From contig NZ_JACHJQ010000008.1 in the NCBI RefSeq assembly GCF_014203735.1, positions 186,001-250,000 of the forward strand: a stretch of 64,000 bases of DNA. Reading direction: 5' to 3'. Positions 40,984 to 50,376 of this stretch are shown piece after piece. The notes under the pieces are model-generated. The model made no database searches and was not told the origin of the DNA. It worked only from the letters and a program-made list of their open reading frames with translations. A program made the position numbers and the translations under genes. Source of the stretch: Actinophytocola algeriensis (GTDB lineage: Bacteria > Actinomycetota > Actinomycetes > Mycobacteriales > Pseudonocardiaceae). Numbering within the stretch: the stretch's first letter is position 1; every line of letters begins with the position of its first letter.

Positions 40984-42462
40984 TCAGGGTTTGCAGAGCG
41001 GGGGCTGGCACAGCATGCTGCTCAGCGCGGTGTAGAAGATCGTCGGCAGGGCGGTCGGGTCCGGGGCCGTGAACGCACGGCCGCCGGTGGCCGTCGCCAT
41101 CGTGGTCAGTTCGTCCAGGGAGGCGTCCGGGCCGATGCCGATCGCGATCAGCGGCAGCGGGCGGCGCGGGTCCTGGAGTGCGCGCAGGTCGGCGAGCAGG
41201 GTGTCCAGGTCGATGCCGTCGCTGTCCTCGTTGCGGCCGTCGGTCATCACCACGACCACGTTGAGCCTGCCCGGTTCCCACTGTTCGCGGGCGGTTCGGT
41301 AGGTGACCGCCGTGCTGTCGTACAGGCCGGTGGCGCCGTTCGGGATGGCGCTGACCGCGCGCAGGCGGTCCAGGGCACCCTGCTCACGGTGTTCCGCGAC
41401 CGTCCGCATCGGCAGCAGGTCCTCGTAGTCGCGGTCGCCGTCGAGGGTGGTGGAGAAGAGGGTCAGTCCCACCTTCGTCGTGGGTTTGACCATGCCGAAG
41501 CCCGCCTCGGTGGCGGCGAGCGTGACGCCCATCCGGTCCAGGCCCGTGCCCGGTACCGACTGCGCCATCGAGCCGGACACGTCCATCAGGATGCTGAGCC
41601 TGCCGCTGAGGTTGATGGCCGCCCACTGGTTCAGCATCTCGTCGGCCACGTCGGTGTCCGGCACGGGAACCGCGGTGTCCGGTGGGTGGAGGTGGTGCGC
41701 GGTCAGGGTCGCCGTCGCGCCGGTGTCGAGGAGCTCCGCCAGCAGGCGCTGCGCCAGGGCGCGTTCCGTCGACCTCGGCAACACCGTGTACGGGTAGTCC
41801 AGCGACGGCACCGGCGGGTCGGCCGCCACCGCCACCAGGTCGCCGGCGTGGACCAGGACGTCGTGCTCCGACATCGGGTATGCCGCCACGTGCTCGTACA
41901 CGTCGGCGCCCGGCCGCACGACGTGCTGGGACAGCCCGCGCAACACCATCGTCGCCGCTGGCAGGGTCCGGACGCCGAGCAGTGTGGACAGGCCGACCGG
42001 GTCCTGTACCGGATCGGGCAGTCCCGCGACCACGTCCCCGAGCACCCTGCCCCACGTCAGGGGTGTGCCGACCCGGTCGGCGGCCACCTTCGTCACGCCG
42101 AGCACCACCGGCGACGACGCGACCGACGTACCGCCGACCGGCAGGTCCCACGCCCGCCGCGCCTGTGTCCGCTGCAGCCACACCGTCGACTCGGGTATCC
42201 ACACGTCCGGCTGCCGGGCCTGTGGTCCGGCCAGCACGTCGGCCGTGGCCGCCGACTCCTGGGGCGTCACCAGGACGCGGGCGCACGCGTCGCCGAGGCG
42301 GTCGGCCGCGGCCTCGACCACCGGGGCGATCTCCGGTGTCGCGGTGACCCGCAGCGTCCTGGTGCAGTCGGCGCTGGAGAACTGGAGGTGCGGGTAGCCG
42401 ACCCACAGCGCGACGGCGAGCACGAGCAGTGTGCCGAGCACAACCGGTGGCCGGCGGAGCAT
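40984..42462 (-). CDS. Substrate-binding-protein/VWA fusion, probably membrane anchored
   Basis: A 492-residue protein. An uncleaved N-terminal hydrophobic helix (VVLGTLLVLAVALWVGYP, about 6-24) precedes an extracytoplasmic solute-binding-like region (LRVTATPEIAPVVEAAADRLG, about 35-250), then a von Willebrand A domain (about 290-480) with the MIDAS motif DVSGSM and the Thr/Asp positions ATGLYDS and MTDGRNEDSDG. Such proteins are found in actinobacterial envelopes; the VWA domain suggests metal-dependent protein contact. Divergent from the methyltransferase that opens the glycan locus. Confidence 0.82.
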   Translation of the reverse strand: MLRRPPVVLGTLLVLAVALWVGYPHLQFSSADCTRTLRVTATPEIAPVVEAAADRLGDACARVLVTPQESAATADVLAGPQARQPDVWIPESTVWLQRTQARRAWDLPVGGTSVASSPVVLGVTKVAADRVGTPLTWGRVLGDVVAGLPDPVQDPVGLSTLLGVRTLPAATMVLRGLSQHVVRPGADVYEHVAAYPMSEHDVLVHAGDLVAVAADPPVPSLDYPYTVLPRSTERALAQRLLAELLDTGATATLTAHHLHPPDTAVPVPDTDVADEMLNQWAAINLSGRLSILMDVSGSMAQSVPGTGLDRMGVTLAATEAGFGMVKPTTKVGLTLFSTTLDGDRDYEDLLPMRTVAEHREQGALDRLRAVSAIPNGATGLYDSTAVTYRTAREQWEPGRLNVVVVMTDGRNEDSDGIDLDTLLADLRALQDPRRPLPLIAIGIGPDASLDELTTMATATGGRAFTAPDPTALPTIFYTALSSMLCQPPLCKP

Positions 42463-42570
42463 GCGACGACGCTAGCCGCCCGCCCTTTGTTCCGTGGCAC
42501 AAAACCTTCTGTGCCCAGTGCCAAAGCCTCCCCGGCTATCGTCGCGCCACGACCTTCGCAGGAGAGCCGA

Positions 42571-43317
42571 GTGGACTTCGACCAGGTGCGCCGGGACTGG
42601 ACCACGCTCGGCGAGCGGGACCCGTTGTGGGCGGTGAGCGTCGCCGCGGGCAAACGCGGTGGCCGCTGGGAGGTCGACGAGTTCCTCGCGCTGGGCCGCC
42701 GGGACGTCGGCCGGGCCCGGGCATGGTTCGCCGAGCTCGGTCTGCCGACCACCTGGGAACGCGTGCTCGACTTCGGCTGCGGTGCCGGCCGGTTGTCGCA
42801 GGCGCTCGCCGAGCACGCCGACGAGGTGGTCGGTGTGGACGTGTCCGCGCCGATGCTCGACACGGCGCGCGCGCTCGACCGCAGCGGCGGGCGGTGCCGG
42901 TTCGTGCTGAACGAGGCACCCGACCTGCACGTGTTCCCGAGCGGCAGCTTCGACCTCGTGTACTCCGAGCTGGTGCTGCAACACCTGCCCCGGCGGGTGG
43001 TGGCCCATTACCTCGCCGAGTTCGTGCGGGTGCTGCGGCCCGGCGCGGTGGCGCTCGTGCAGTGCACCATCCGTCCTCTGTGGACGATGAAGGGCGTGGT
43101 GTGGCGGCTCGCGCCGACGCGGCTCGTCCGCCTCGCGCAGCGCGTGGTGCTCGGTTATCCGGCGCCGATGCTGATGACGCCGGTGTCCCCGGCGTGGCTG
43201 ACGGCGGTCGTCGAGGCGCACGGCGGGGTCGTGGTCGGTTGCGCCACCGCACCGGAACCGGACACGCACTGGGCGTCCGCCCGCTACGTGATCCACAAAC
43301 CGGCCGGGGAGAGCTGA
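42571..43317 (+). CDS. Class I SAM-dependent methyltransferase
   Basis: A 248-residue methyltransferase with motif I VLDFGCGAGRLSQALAEH, the acidic SAM contact VVGVDVS, and motif IV FDLVYSELVLQHLP. GTG 42571 has AGGAGAG upstream. It lies directly before the aftD-like gene in the same direction (stop 43317, next start about 43319), so the two share an mRNA and it may modify an envelope glycan or lipid carrier. Substrate unknown. Confidence 0.85.
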   Translation: MDFDQVRRDWTTLGERDPLWAVSVAAGKRGGRWEVDEFLALGRRDVGRARAWFAELGLPTTWERVLDFGCGAGRLSQALAEHADEVVGVDVSAPMLDTARALDRSGGRCRFVLNEAPDLHVFPSGSFDLVYSELVLQHLPRRVVAHYLAEFVRVLRPGAVALVQCTIRPLWTMKGVVWRLAPTRLVRLAQRVVLGYPAPMLMTPVSPAWLTAVVEAHGGVVVGCATAPEPDTHWASARYVIHKPAGES

Positions 43318-43318
43318 C

Positions 43319-46300
43319 ATCAGGGTCCTCCGCTCCCCCACCACGTGGATCGCCGCCGGGCTGGCACTGTTGTCGTTCCTCCAACTGCCCGGCCGCACCA
43401 CCTTCGACACCAAGCTGGACCTGGTCGTCGACCCGGTCGCGTTCCTCGGCCGCGCGCTGCACCTGTGGAACCCGGCCGCGAACGGCGGCGAACTGCAGAA
43501 CCAGGCGTACGGCTACCTGTTCCCGATGGGCCCGTTCTTCGTCGCGGGCGACGTCGCGGGGTTGCCGCCGTGGGTGACGCAGCGGCTGTGGTGCGCGCTC
43601 CTGCTGGTGCTCGCCTACACGGGTGCGCTGCTGCTGGCGCGCGCACTGCGGATCGGGTCCGAGCCCGCGCGGCACGTCAGTGCGCTCGCGTACGCGCTCG
43701 CGCCGAGGATGCTCACCGAGATCGGCCCGCTGTCCGCCGAGGTGCTGGCCGCGGTGATGCTGCCGTGGGTGCTGCTCCCGCTGGTGCGGGCGAGGGAGCT
43801 GGGGGCGCGGCGGGCCGCGGCGCTGTCCGGCGTGGCGGTGCTGTGCATGGGCGGGGTCAACGGCGCCGTGGTCGTGATGGCCATGGTCCTGCCGGTGCTG
43901 TGGCTGCTCACCCGGCAGTGGACGTGGCCGCACGTGCGGCTGGTCGCGTGGTGGTCCGGGGCGGTCGCCGCCGCCGTGCTGTGGTGGGTGCTGCCGCTGG
44001 TGCTGCTCGGCCGGTACAGCCTGCCGTTCGTCGACTACGTCGAGTCGGCCACCAACACCACCTCGCCGACCTCCCTGTTCCAGGTGCTGCGCGGCACGAA
44101 CCAGTGGGTCGCCTACGTCGTGCAGGGCACGCCGTGGTGGCCGTCCGGGTTCCTGCTGGTGGACAACCCCGTGCTGATGGTCGCGACCGGGCTTCTCGCG
44201 GCGGTGGCGCTCGCCGGGCTCGCCCGCAGCGGTCTGCCGGAGCGGCTGTTCCTCACCCTCGGCGTAATCACCGGCGCCGTGCTGCTGACGATCGGGTACG
44301 TCGGCGCCCTCGACAGCCCGCTGTCCGAGGTCGTGCGCGGGCTGCTGGATGGACCGCTCGCACCGCTGCGCAACGTGCACAAACTCGAACCGGGGCTGCG
44401 GCTGCCGCTCGCGCTGGCCCTGACCTACGCGATCACCGCGCGGAAGCGGGCACCGGCGCCCGCACGGTCGTTCCCCGCGCTGAACCGGCGCCTCGCGGCC
44501 GGGACGCTGCTGGTGCTCGTCGCCGCAGCGCCCGCGTGGCTGCTGACGCTGCGCCCGGGACCGGGCTGGGACGAGATCCCCGGCTACTGGCGTGAGGCGA
44601 GCGCGTGGCTGGCGCGCCAGGACCCGGCGGCACGCACGTTGCTGGTGCCGGGCACCGGGTTCGCCGAGTACACGTGGGGCCGCCCGGTCGACGAGCCCAT
44701 GCAGGCGCTGGCGGACGCGCCGTGGGCGATCCGCAGCCAGATCCCGCTCGGCTCCGAGGGCAACACCCGGCTGATGGACGCGGTCGAGGACGCGCTCGCC
44801 GACGGGCGCGGCGCACCCGGCCTCGCCGACTTCCTGGCCCGCTCCGGACACCGGTTCCTGTTGCTGCGCAACGACATCGACCGCGCCGACGCGCCGCCCG
44901 CCGCGGTGCTGCGCGCGGCCATGGCCCGGTCCCCCGGGCTGACCAGGGTGGCCGGGTTCGGGCCGGACGTGCGGCTGCCCGGTGCGGTCGACGCGGCGCT
45001 CGGCCCGGTGGCGTCGCTCGAGGTGTACCGGGCCGACCGGGACGTGCCAAGAGCGGTGGCCGTCGCGACCGCCGACCTCGCCACGGTGAGCGGCGGGCCG
45101 GAGTCGCTGCTGCCGCTGCTGGACGCAGGCCTGCTCGACCCGGGCCGCCCGGCGGTGCTGGCCGGGGACGGCGGCGCACCCGGCGCGCGGGACTGGTACG
45201 TCACCGACGGGCTGCGGAACCGGGAACGCAACGTGGGCCGGATGCGCGACAACCTGGGCCAGACCCTCACGGCCGGCGAGCGGCCGAGGCAGAACCGGCC
45301 CGCGCTCGACGTCCTGCCGTTCGACGACCCCGTGCACCGCACGGTCGCCGCCTACCAGGGGGTCCGGGAGGTCACCGCGTCGTCGTCCGCGAGCTTCGCC
45401 GACTCGGTGCGCGGCACGGACCTGACCGCGATGCCCTACGCCGCCCTCGACGGCGACCCGTACACCGCGTGGCAGTCCTCGTCGCTGCGCGACCCGGCCG
45501 GGCAGTGGCTGGAGGTCACGCTCGACACGCCCCGCGTCCTGACCGAGGTGCGCCTGCGGGTGGTGGACGACCGGCGGGTCGGCTGGCCGGTCACCCGCGT
45601 GCGGCTCACCACCGACGCGGGTTCGGTCGAGCACGAGGTGGCCAGGGGCGCGCAGGAACAGCGGTTCACCGTCGCCACCGGGCTCACCGGGCGGCTGCGG
45701 GTGACCGTGGTGGCGATGGCGGCGAACCGCGACACCGGCAACGTGGGCATCGCGGAGCTCGCGATCCCGGGCGTCGAGGCACAGCGCGCGATGCGGGTGC
45801 CCACGGACGTCCGACCTGATGACCGGCAGCGCACCGCGTTCAGCTTCACGAGGGGACCGCAGCCCCGGTACGCGTGCCTGCGCCTCACCGACGTCGTGCG
45901 CTGCGATGCGAGCCTGACCCGGTTCGGTGAGGAACCCGCGGGCGTGCACCGCCTGTTCACCACCACCGCGCGGACCACCTACGACGTGGGCGGCACCGTC
46001 CTGCCCGCTGGTGGCGCCACGCCGCCGCTGATCCTGCCGGGGATGGGGGTGTCCGCGTCCACCCAGCTCGCTGGTGATCCCGGCGCCGCGGCGCTCGGTG
46101 CGGTCGACGGCGACCCGGCCACCACGTGGATCGCCGACCACACCGACCAGCGGCCCGTGCTGCGGCTGGCGTGGGACGGGCCACGCGACATCCGCGGCCT
46201 GCGCCTGGTGACGACCGAGGGCGCAGGCGCGAGCGCACCCGCCGAGGTGCTGATCACCTCGGCGGCGGGCACGGTCCGGCGCGCCGTCGGCCCGGCCGGC

Positions 46301-47317
46301 TCGGTCGACTTCTCCGGGCGCACCGACCAGGTGGAGATCGAGGTGATCCGCGTCGCGCCCGGCGTGGCGGGGCCACCGGGGATCAGCACCGTCGAGGTCG
46401 ACGGCGTGCCGTTCCCCGAGATCCGGCCGGACACGCCGGTGCGGATGCCGTGTGGTGCGGGTCCGGTGCTGCGGGTCGACGGCCGCGAGTACGACACCGC
46501 GGTGTCCGGCACGGTCGCGGACGTCCGGGAGCACCGGCCTCTGCCGCTGGTCCCGTGCCCCGACCTGGCCGAGGGGCTGGACCTGACCGCGGGCGACCAC
46601 GAGCTGCGCACGACGCGCACGGCCGACTTCGTGGTGCAGGACGTGTGGCTGCGGCCCTCGGGCACCGCCCCGGTGGAACCGAGGGCGCGGACGGTCACGG
46701 AGGTGTCCTGGGACGCGGCGCACCGCGAGCTGCGGATCGCCGACGGACCGGCCGCCGTGCTCGCGGTGCGGGAGAACGCCAACGACGGCTGGGTCGCGAA
46801 GGCCGACGGGAAGGTGCTCGCCGGCACGAGGATCGACGGCTGGCAGCAGGCGTGGCTCGTGCCGGCCGGCGCGACGACGGTGGTCCTCGAGTTCACGCCG
46901 GACGGGTCGTACCGGACCAGGCTGCTTGCCGGCGCGGTGGCGGCGCTGGCGCTGCTCGTCGTGGCCGTCGTGCCGGGACGGCGCGGGCAGGGACCGCGCG
47001 GTCCATCGACGCGGCCCGCGCGGGGTGCGTGGGTGCCGTGGGCGCTGGCCGTGCTGCTGGTGGTGCTGGGCGGGATGGCGGGGCTGGTCGCGCTGCTGGC
47101 GTGCCTGTTCGTGCGCAGCGTCGTGCCGAGGTACCGGCGGGCGGTGTCGATGGGGCTGGCGTTCGGCGGGATGGCCTGCGCGACGCTGATCAGCGTGGCG
47201 GGCCGGCTGCTCGAGCACGGGCAGGACTGGGCGTACGGCACGGCCGCGCAGGCGTCGGTGCTGGTCGCGCTCGCCGCCGTGGTGTCGGTGCGGGTCAGGT
47301 GGTTCGACCGTGCCTGA
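43319..47317 (+). CDS. aftD: Alpha-(1->3)-arabinofuranosyltransferase, AftD-like; apparent ATC start
   Basis: Membrane GT-C glycosyltransferase adding arabinofuranose branches to arabinogalactan/lipoarabinomannan on the outer face. The N-terminal half has about ten helices and the DUF3367 features TFDTKLDLVVDPVAFLGRAL and QNQAYGYLFPMGPFF. The soluble half carries at least two discoidin-like (F5/8 type C) modules, with ALDGDPYTAWQSSS and AVDGDPATTWIADH; final helices are at about 1200-1330. The first helix and the conserved opening require a start near 43319. No ATG, GTG or TTG exists in frame between the upstream stop (43289) and TTG 43370, but ATC 43319 has GGGGAGAG at proper distance. TTG 43370 would cut off half of the first helix. 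Confidence 0.88.
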   Translation: MRVLRSPTTWIAAGLALLSFLQLPGRTTFDTKLDLVVDPVAFLGRALHLWNPAANGGELQNQAYGYLFPMGPFFVAGDVAGLPPWVTQRLWCALLLVLAYTGALLLARALRIGSEPARHVSALAYALAPRMLTEIGPLSAEVLAAVMLPWVLLPLVRARELGARRAAALSGVAVLCMGGVNGAVVVMAMVLPVLWLLTRQWTWPHVRLVAWWSGAVAAAVLWWVLPLVLLGRYSLPFVDYVESATNTTSPTSLFQVLRGTNQWVAYVVQGTPWWPSGFLLVDNPVLMVATGLLAAVALAGLARSGLPERLFLTLGVITGAVLLTIGYVGALDSPLSEVVRGLLDGPLAPLRNVHKLEPGLRLPLALALTYAITARKRAPAPARSFPALNRRLAAGTLLVLVAAAPAWLLTLRPGPGWDEIPGYWREASAWLARQDPAARTLLVPGTGFAEYTWGRPVDEPMQALADAPWAIRSQIPLGSEGNTRLMDAVEDALADGRGAPGLADFLARSGHRFLLLRNDIDRADAPPAAVLRAAMARSPGLTRVAGFGPDVRLPGAVDAALGPVASLEVYRADRDVPRAVAVATADLATVSGGPESLLPLLDAGLLDPGRPAVLAGDGGAPGARDWYVTDGLRNRERNVGRMRDNLGQTLTAGERPRQNRPALDVLPFDDPVHRTVAAYQGVREVTASSSASFADSVRGTDLTAMPYAALDGDPYTAWQSSSLRDPAGQWLEVTLDTPRVLTEVRLRVVDDRRVGWPVTRVRLTTDAGSVEHEVARGAQEQRFTVATGLTGRLRVTVVAMAANRDTGNVGIAELAIPGVEAQRAMRVPTDVRPDDRQRTAFSFTRGPQPRYACLRLTDVVRCDASLTRFGEEPAGVHRLFTTTARTTYDVGGTVLPAGGATPPLILPGMGVSASTQLAGDPGAAALGAVDGDPATTWIADHTDQRPVLRLAWDGPRDIRGLRLVTTEGAGASAPAEVLITSAAGTVRRAVGPAGSVDFSGRTDQVEIEVIRVAPGVAGPPGISTVEVDGVPFPEIRPDTPVRMPCGAGPVLRVDGREYDTAVSGTVADVREHRPLPLVPCPDLAEGLDLTAGDHELRTTRTADFVVQDVWLRPSGTAPVEPRARTVTEVSWDAAHRELRIADGPAAVLAVRENANDGWVAKADGKVLAGTRIDGWQQAWLVPAGATTVVLEFTPDGSYRTRLLAGAVAALALLVVAVVPGRRGQGPRGPSTRPARGAWVPWALAVLLVVLGGMAGLVALLACLFVRSVVPRYRRAVSMGLAFGGMACATLISVAGRLLEHGQDWAYGTAAQASVLVALAAVVSVRVRWFDRA

Positions 47318-48476
47318 CCTCCACGAGCACGCCCGCCACGACGAGCAGCCCCGTGGCGGCCACGGCCGCGCCGACCACCTGTGCCGGCGAGTCGTTCAGC
47401 CACCCCATTACGAGACCGGTCTCGACGGCGACCGCCAGCCAGGTCAGCACGCTCGCCCGCCGGTCGCCGTCGGCGATCCGGGCGAACAGCAGGATCTGCG
47501 CCGCCGCGAGGAACGAACCCGTGACCGCGAAGGGCCACAACGGCAGCGCGCTATCCACATAGGACTGTCCACCGACGAGCGCGGTCAGCTCCGGTCCGAA
47601 CAGGACGGACGCGAGCACGACCACGCCGTCGAGCGCCGCGCACACCGCGAGACCGGCCGCCACCGCCTTCGTGCGGCCTGCGCCGGTGAGCCTCGGCAGC
47701 ACCAGCACGGCGACCGCGTGGGGCAGCCAGTAGGCGATCTTCGCCAGTACCGCGCCGACCGCGTACTCCCCCGACGCGGCGGGCAGGACGTGCCGCGCGA
47801 GCACCAGGTCCAGGTTGACCAGCACGACGACGGCCAGCAGCGCCTGCGCCGCGTGCGCGACCTCGGCCAGCCGGGCAGTGCCGAACCGCGCGGGCACCGG
47901 GCGCCCGCAGACCACCCAGCCCGCGCACGTGGACACCGTCACCCCGACCGCGATCCCCGCCATCGCACCGCCGCTCGTGCCGGTCACGGCCAGGCCGACG
48001 AGCGCGCCGCCCACCCGCCCCGCCGCCTCACCGGCCACCAGCACGCCGTACCGCGCGAACCGCTGCCGCCCCTGCGACAGGCCGAGCCACAGGCCGTTGA
48101 CGGTGAGCGGCGCGACCGACACCGCGAGCCACACGACCGCGCCGACGTCGGACACGTGCAGCACGTGCGCGACGAGCGGCATGGCGGCGCCGAACACCAC
48201 GGTCATGCCCGCGGCGACCGCGATACCGAGACCGGTGAGCGGTCCGCGTGGCTCGCCGGGGTGCGCGGCCACCCGCAGCGCCACCGCGGTCTGCACGCCC
48301 ATCGCGGGGACGGCGCCGATCAGCAGCACCGCGAGCAGGGCGCTCAGCTCGCCGAACGCCACCGGGGCGAGCACCCGCGCCGCGATGACCGTCAGCAGGT
48401 AGCCCGAGGCGTTGGACGCCATGACCCCGGCCGTCACCGCCAGCGCGTGCCACCCCGTGCGCTGCTGGACCGGCAT
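47295..48476 (-). CDS. Polysaccharide flippase/exporter, MATE/MVF superfamily-like
   Basis: A 393-residue membrane protein with about 12 helices. GVMASNASGYLLTVIAARVLAPVAFGELSALLAV is the typical opening of lipid-linked saccharide flippases (PST/Wzx type). ATG 48476 is chosen for its GGAGGAG site. It converges on the aftD-like gene with a 23-bp overlap. In this locus it would move a lipid-linked sugar intermediate outward for the GT-C enzymes; substrate is inference. Confidence 0.82.
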   Translation of the reverse strand: MPVQQRTGWHALAVTAGVMASNASGYLLTVIAARVLAPVAFGELSALLAVLLIGAVPAMGVQTAVALRVAAHPGEPRGPLTGLGIAVAAGMTVVFGAAMPLVAHVLHVSDVGAVVWLAVSVAPLTVNGLWLGLSQGRQRFARYGVLVAGEAAGRVGGALVGLAVTGTSGGAMAGIAVGVTVSTCAGWVVCGRPVPARFGTARLAEVAHAAQALLAVVVLVNLDLVLARHVLPAASGEYAVGAVLAKIAYWLPHAVAVLVLPRLTGAGRTKAVAAGLAVCAALDGVVVLASVLFGPELTALVGGQSYVDSALPLWPFAVTGSFLAAAQILLFARIADGDRRASVLTWLAVAVETGLVMGWLNDSPAQVVGAAVAATGLLVVAGVLVEVRHGRTT

Positions 48477-48529
48477 CGGGCTCCTCCACAGGACGAGAGT
48501 CCCCGCACTGTAACCGGACCACCGCACTG

Positions 48530-50188
48530 ATGAAACCCTTGAACGCCAAGGTTTTCGCGCTCCCCGCACTGTCCGCCGCGCTCGCGCTGGCGGTGCTCGC
48601 GCCTGTCCTGACGCCAGGTTTCACGCTGGTCGGCGACATGGTGTTCTCGCCGGACCAGCCGCTGCTGCCCGCCGCCGTGGGACTGGGCACCACGCCGCCG
48701 CGCTCGGTACCCGCGGACGCGGTCGTCGCCGTCCTCACGTGGCTGCTGCCGGGTGACCTGGTGCAGAAACTCCTGTTGCTGGCCGCGCTTTCGCTGGGTG
48801 CGTGGGGCGCGGGGCGGCTCGCGCCCGCACGGTCGCTCGGCCCTCGGCTGGTGGCGGCGACCGCGTACGGGTGGACACCGTTCGTCGCCGAGCGGTTGTT
48901 CATGGGCCACTGGCCGTACCTGCTCGCGTACGCGTGCCTGCCGTGGGTCGCGGCGGCCGGTCTCGCGCACCGGCGCGGTGAGCCGAAGTCGTTGGCACGT
49001 CTGGTGTTGTGGTCGCTGCCTGCCGCGCTGACCCCGACCGGCGGGCTGCTCGCGGCCGGTACCGCGCTGGCGACGGCGGGGTGGCGGGCGCTGCCGGCGC
49101 TCGCGCTGCTCAACGCGCCGTGGTGGGTGCCGTCGGTGTTGCGGCCGGGGTCCGTCCTGTCCGCACCGGAGGCCGTCGACTGGTTCTCCGCGCGGGCGGA
49201 GAACTGGGGCGGCACCGTGGTTTCCGTGCTGGGCACTGGCGGGTTCTGGAACTCCTCGGTGACCCCGGTGAGCCGGGAGCTGCCGGTCACGCCGGTGCTG
49301 ACGCTGCTCGTCGTCGCGGTCGCCGCGGCCGGGTGGCCGGTGCTGGTGCGCCGCCTGCCGGAGGCGACCCGCCTGTTGTGGCTCGGTGCGGCCGGGTTGC
49401 TGCTCGCGCTGGCGGCGCACCTGCCGTTCGGTGCGGCCGCGATGCGGTGGCTGGTGAGCGAGGTGCCGGGGGCCGCGCTGCTGCGGGACGCGCAGAAATG
49501 GGTGGCGTGGTGGGCGTTGCCGCTCGCACTGGGGTTCGCGCTCGCGGTGGAGGCGGCACGCAGGCGGGCCGTCGTGGCCGTGGCGGTGTTGCTGCCGCTC
49601 GTGGTGACACCCGACCTCGCGTGGGGCGGCATGGGCAGGCTGGACACCGTTCAGTACCCGGCGGACTGGGCCGTCGTGCGGGACGTCCTCGCCCGTGACG
49701 AGCACCCCGGCGACGTGGTGTCCCTGCCGTTGGGCGCTTTCCGCCGGTTCGGGTGGAACGAGAACCGGACACAGCTCGACCCCGCGCCGCGCTTCCTCCC
49801 GCGCACGACCGTCGTCGACGACACCGTCCACGTCGACGGGCGACCGCTGCCTGGCGAGGACACCCGGCTCCCGGCGATCCGGGAGGCGTTGCGCCACAAC
49901 GCGGACCTGGGCCCGCTGGGCATCGGCTGGGTCCTGGTCGAGCACGGCACCCCCGGCCGGGTCGACCCGCGCACCCTCGAAGGCCTCGTGCCGGTGCACC
50001 GCGGGGAGTGGCTCGACCTGTACCGCGTCCCTGGCCGGATCACTCCACCGCGTGACACCGGACCACCCCGCGTGCCCGTACTCGCCGCCGACGCGGCGGC
50101 CGCCCTTTTCGTGGCCGGATGCCTGTTGTGGCAAGTGATACCGGCCGGTAGATTCACCCGCAACCGACGTCGAGGAGTCACACCGTGA
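48530..50188 (+). CDS. Polytopic membrane protein, GT-C-like, of the aftD neighbourhood
   Basis: A 552-residue protein with about 11-12 hydrophobic segments in the first 370 residues and a soluble C-terminal part (about 375-525: VVRDVLARDEHPGDVVSLPLGAFRRF), then a last helix (AADAAAALFVAGCLLWQVI). The TM1 exit contains the GDM pair (FTLVGDMVFSPDQPLLP), in the place where GT-C enzymes keep their catalytic acid. It resembles the mycobacterial membrane protein encoded beside the Rv0227c/aftD region. Donor and acceptor unknown. Its stop overlaps the start of the DUF2613 gene (GTGA). Confidence 0.72.
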   Translation: MKPLNAKVFALPALSAALALAVLAPVLTPGFTLVGDMVFSPDQPLLPAAVGLGTTPPRSVPADAVVAVLTWLLPGDLVQKLLLLAALSLGAWGAGRLAPARSLGPRLVAATAYGWTPFVAERLFMGHWPYLLAYACLPWVAAAGLAHRRGEPKSLARLVLWSLPAALTPTGGLLAAGTALATAGWRALPALALLNAPWWVPSVLRPGSVLSAPEAVDWFSARAENWGGTVVSVLGTGGFWNSSVTPVSRELPVTPVLTLLVVAVAAAGWPVLVRRLPEATRLLWLGAAGLLLALAAHLPFGAAAMRWLVSEVPGAALLRDAQKWVAWWALPLALGFALAVEAARRRAVVAVAVLLPLVVTPDLAWGGMGRLDTVQYPADWAVVRDVLARDEHPGDVVSLPLGAFRRFGWNENRTQLDPAPRFLPRTTVVDDTVHVDGRPLPGEDTRLPAIREALRHNADLGPLGIGWVLVEHGTPGRVDPRTLEGLVPVHRGEWLDLYRVPGRITPPRDTGPPRVPVLAADAAAALFVAGCLLWQVIPAGRFTRNRRRGVTP

Positions 50189-50358
50189 GCAGCAGGATCA
50201 TCGCCGCCGCAGTCGCCGTGGCGGCGGGTCTCGCCCTGGCCGTCGGCGGCGCGGCCACCCTGGTCAGCCTCGCGCGGCCCGACCGCGGCATCGACCTCCA
50301 GAACGCCCCGGCAGGCAACGGCGTCGACGGCGGCGTCGTCGACTACGGCACCAAGTAA
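50185..50358 (+). CDS. DUF2613 small membrane/secreted peptide
   Basis: A 57-residue peptide: an N-terminal hydrophobic helix (about 4-27, IIAAAVAVAAGLALAVGGAA) followed by a polar tail with NAPAGNGVDGG and ending VDYGTK. It corresponds to the short DUF2613 protein found next to aftD in mycobacteria (Rv0236A). GTG 50185 overlaps the stop of the upstream GT-C-like gene, with GAGGAG ahead. Function unknown; the conserved neighbourhood suggests a subunit or stabiliser of the arabinosyltransferase machinery. Confidence 0.75.
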   Translation: MSSRIIAAAVAVAAGLALAVGGAATLVSLARPDRGIDLQNAPAGNGVDGGVVDYGTK

Positions 50359-50376
50359 CGCCCAGCGTCGTTCACC

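Noticed and set aside
42536-47218. A 1560-codon open frame antisense to the methyltransferase and aftD
   Set aside because: His/Gln/Arg-rich shadow of aftD with no recognisable motif.
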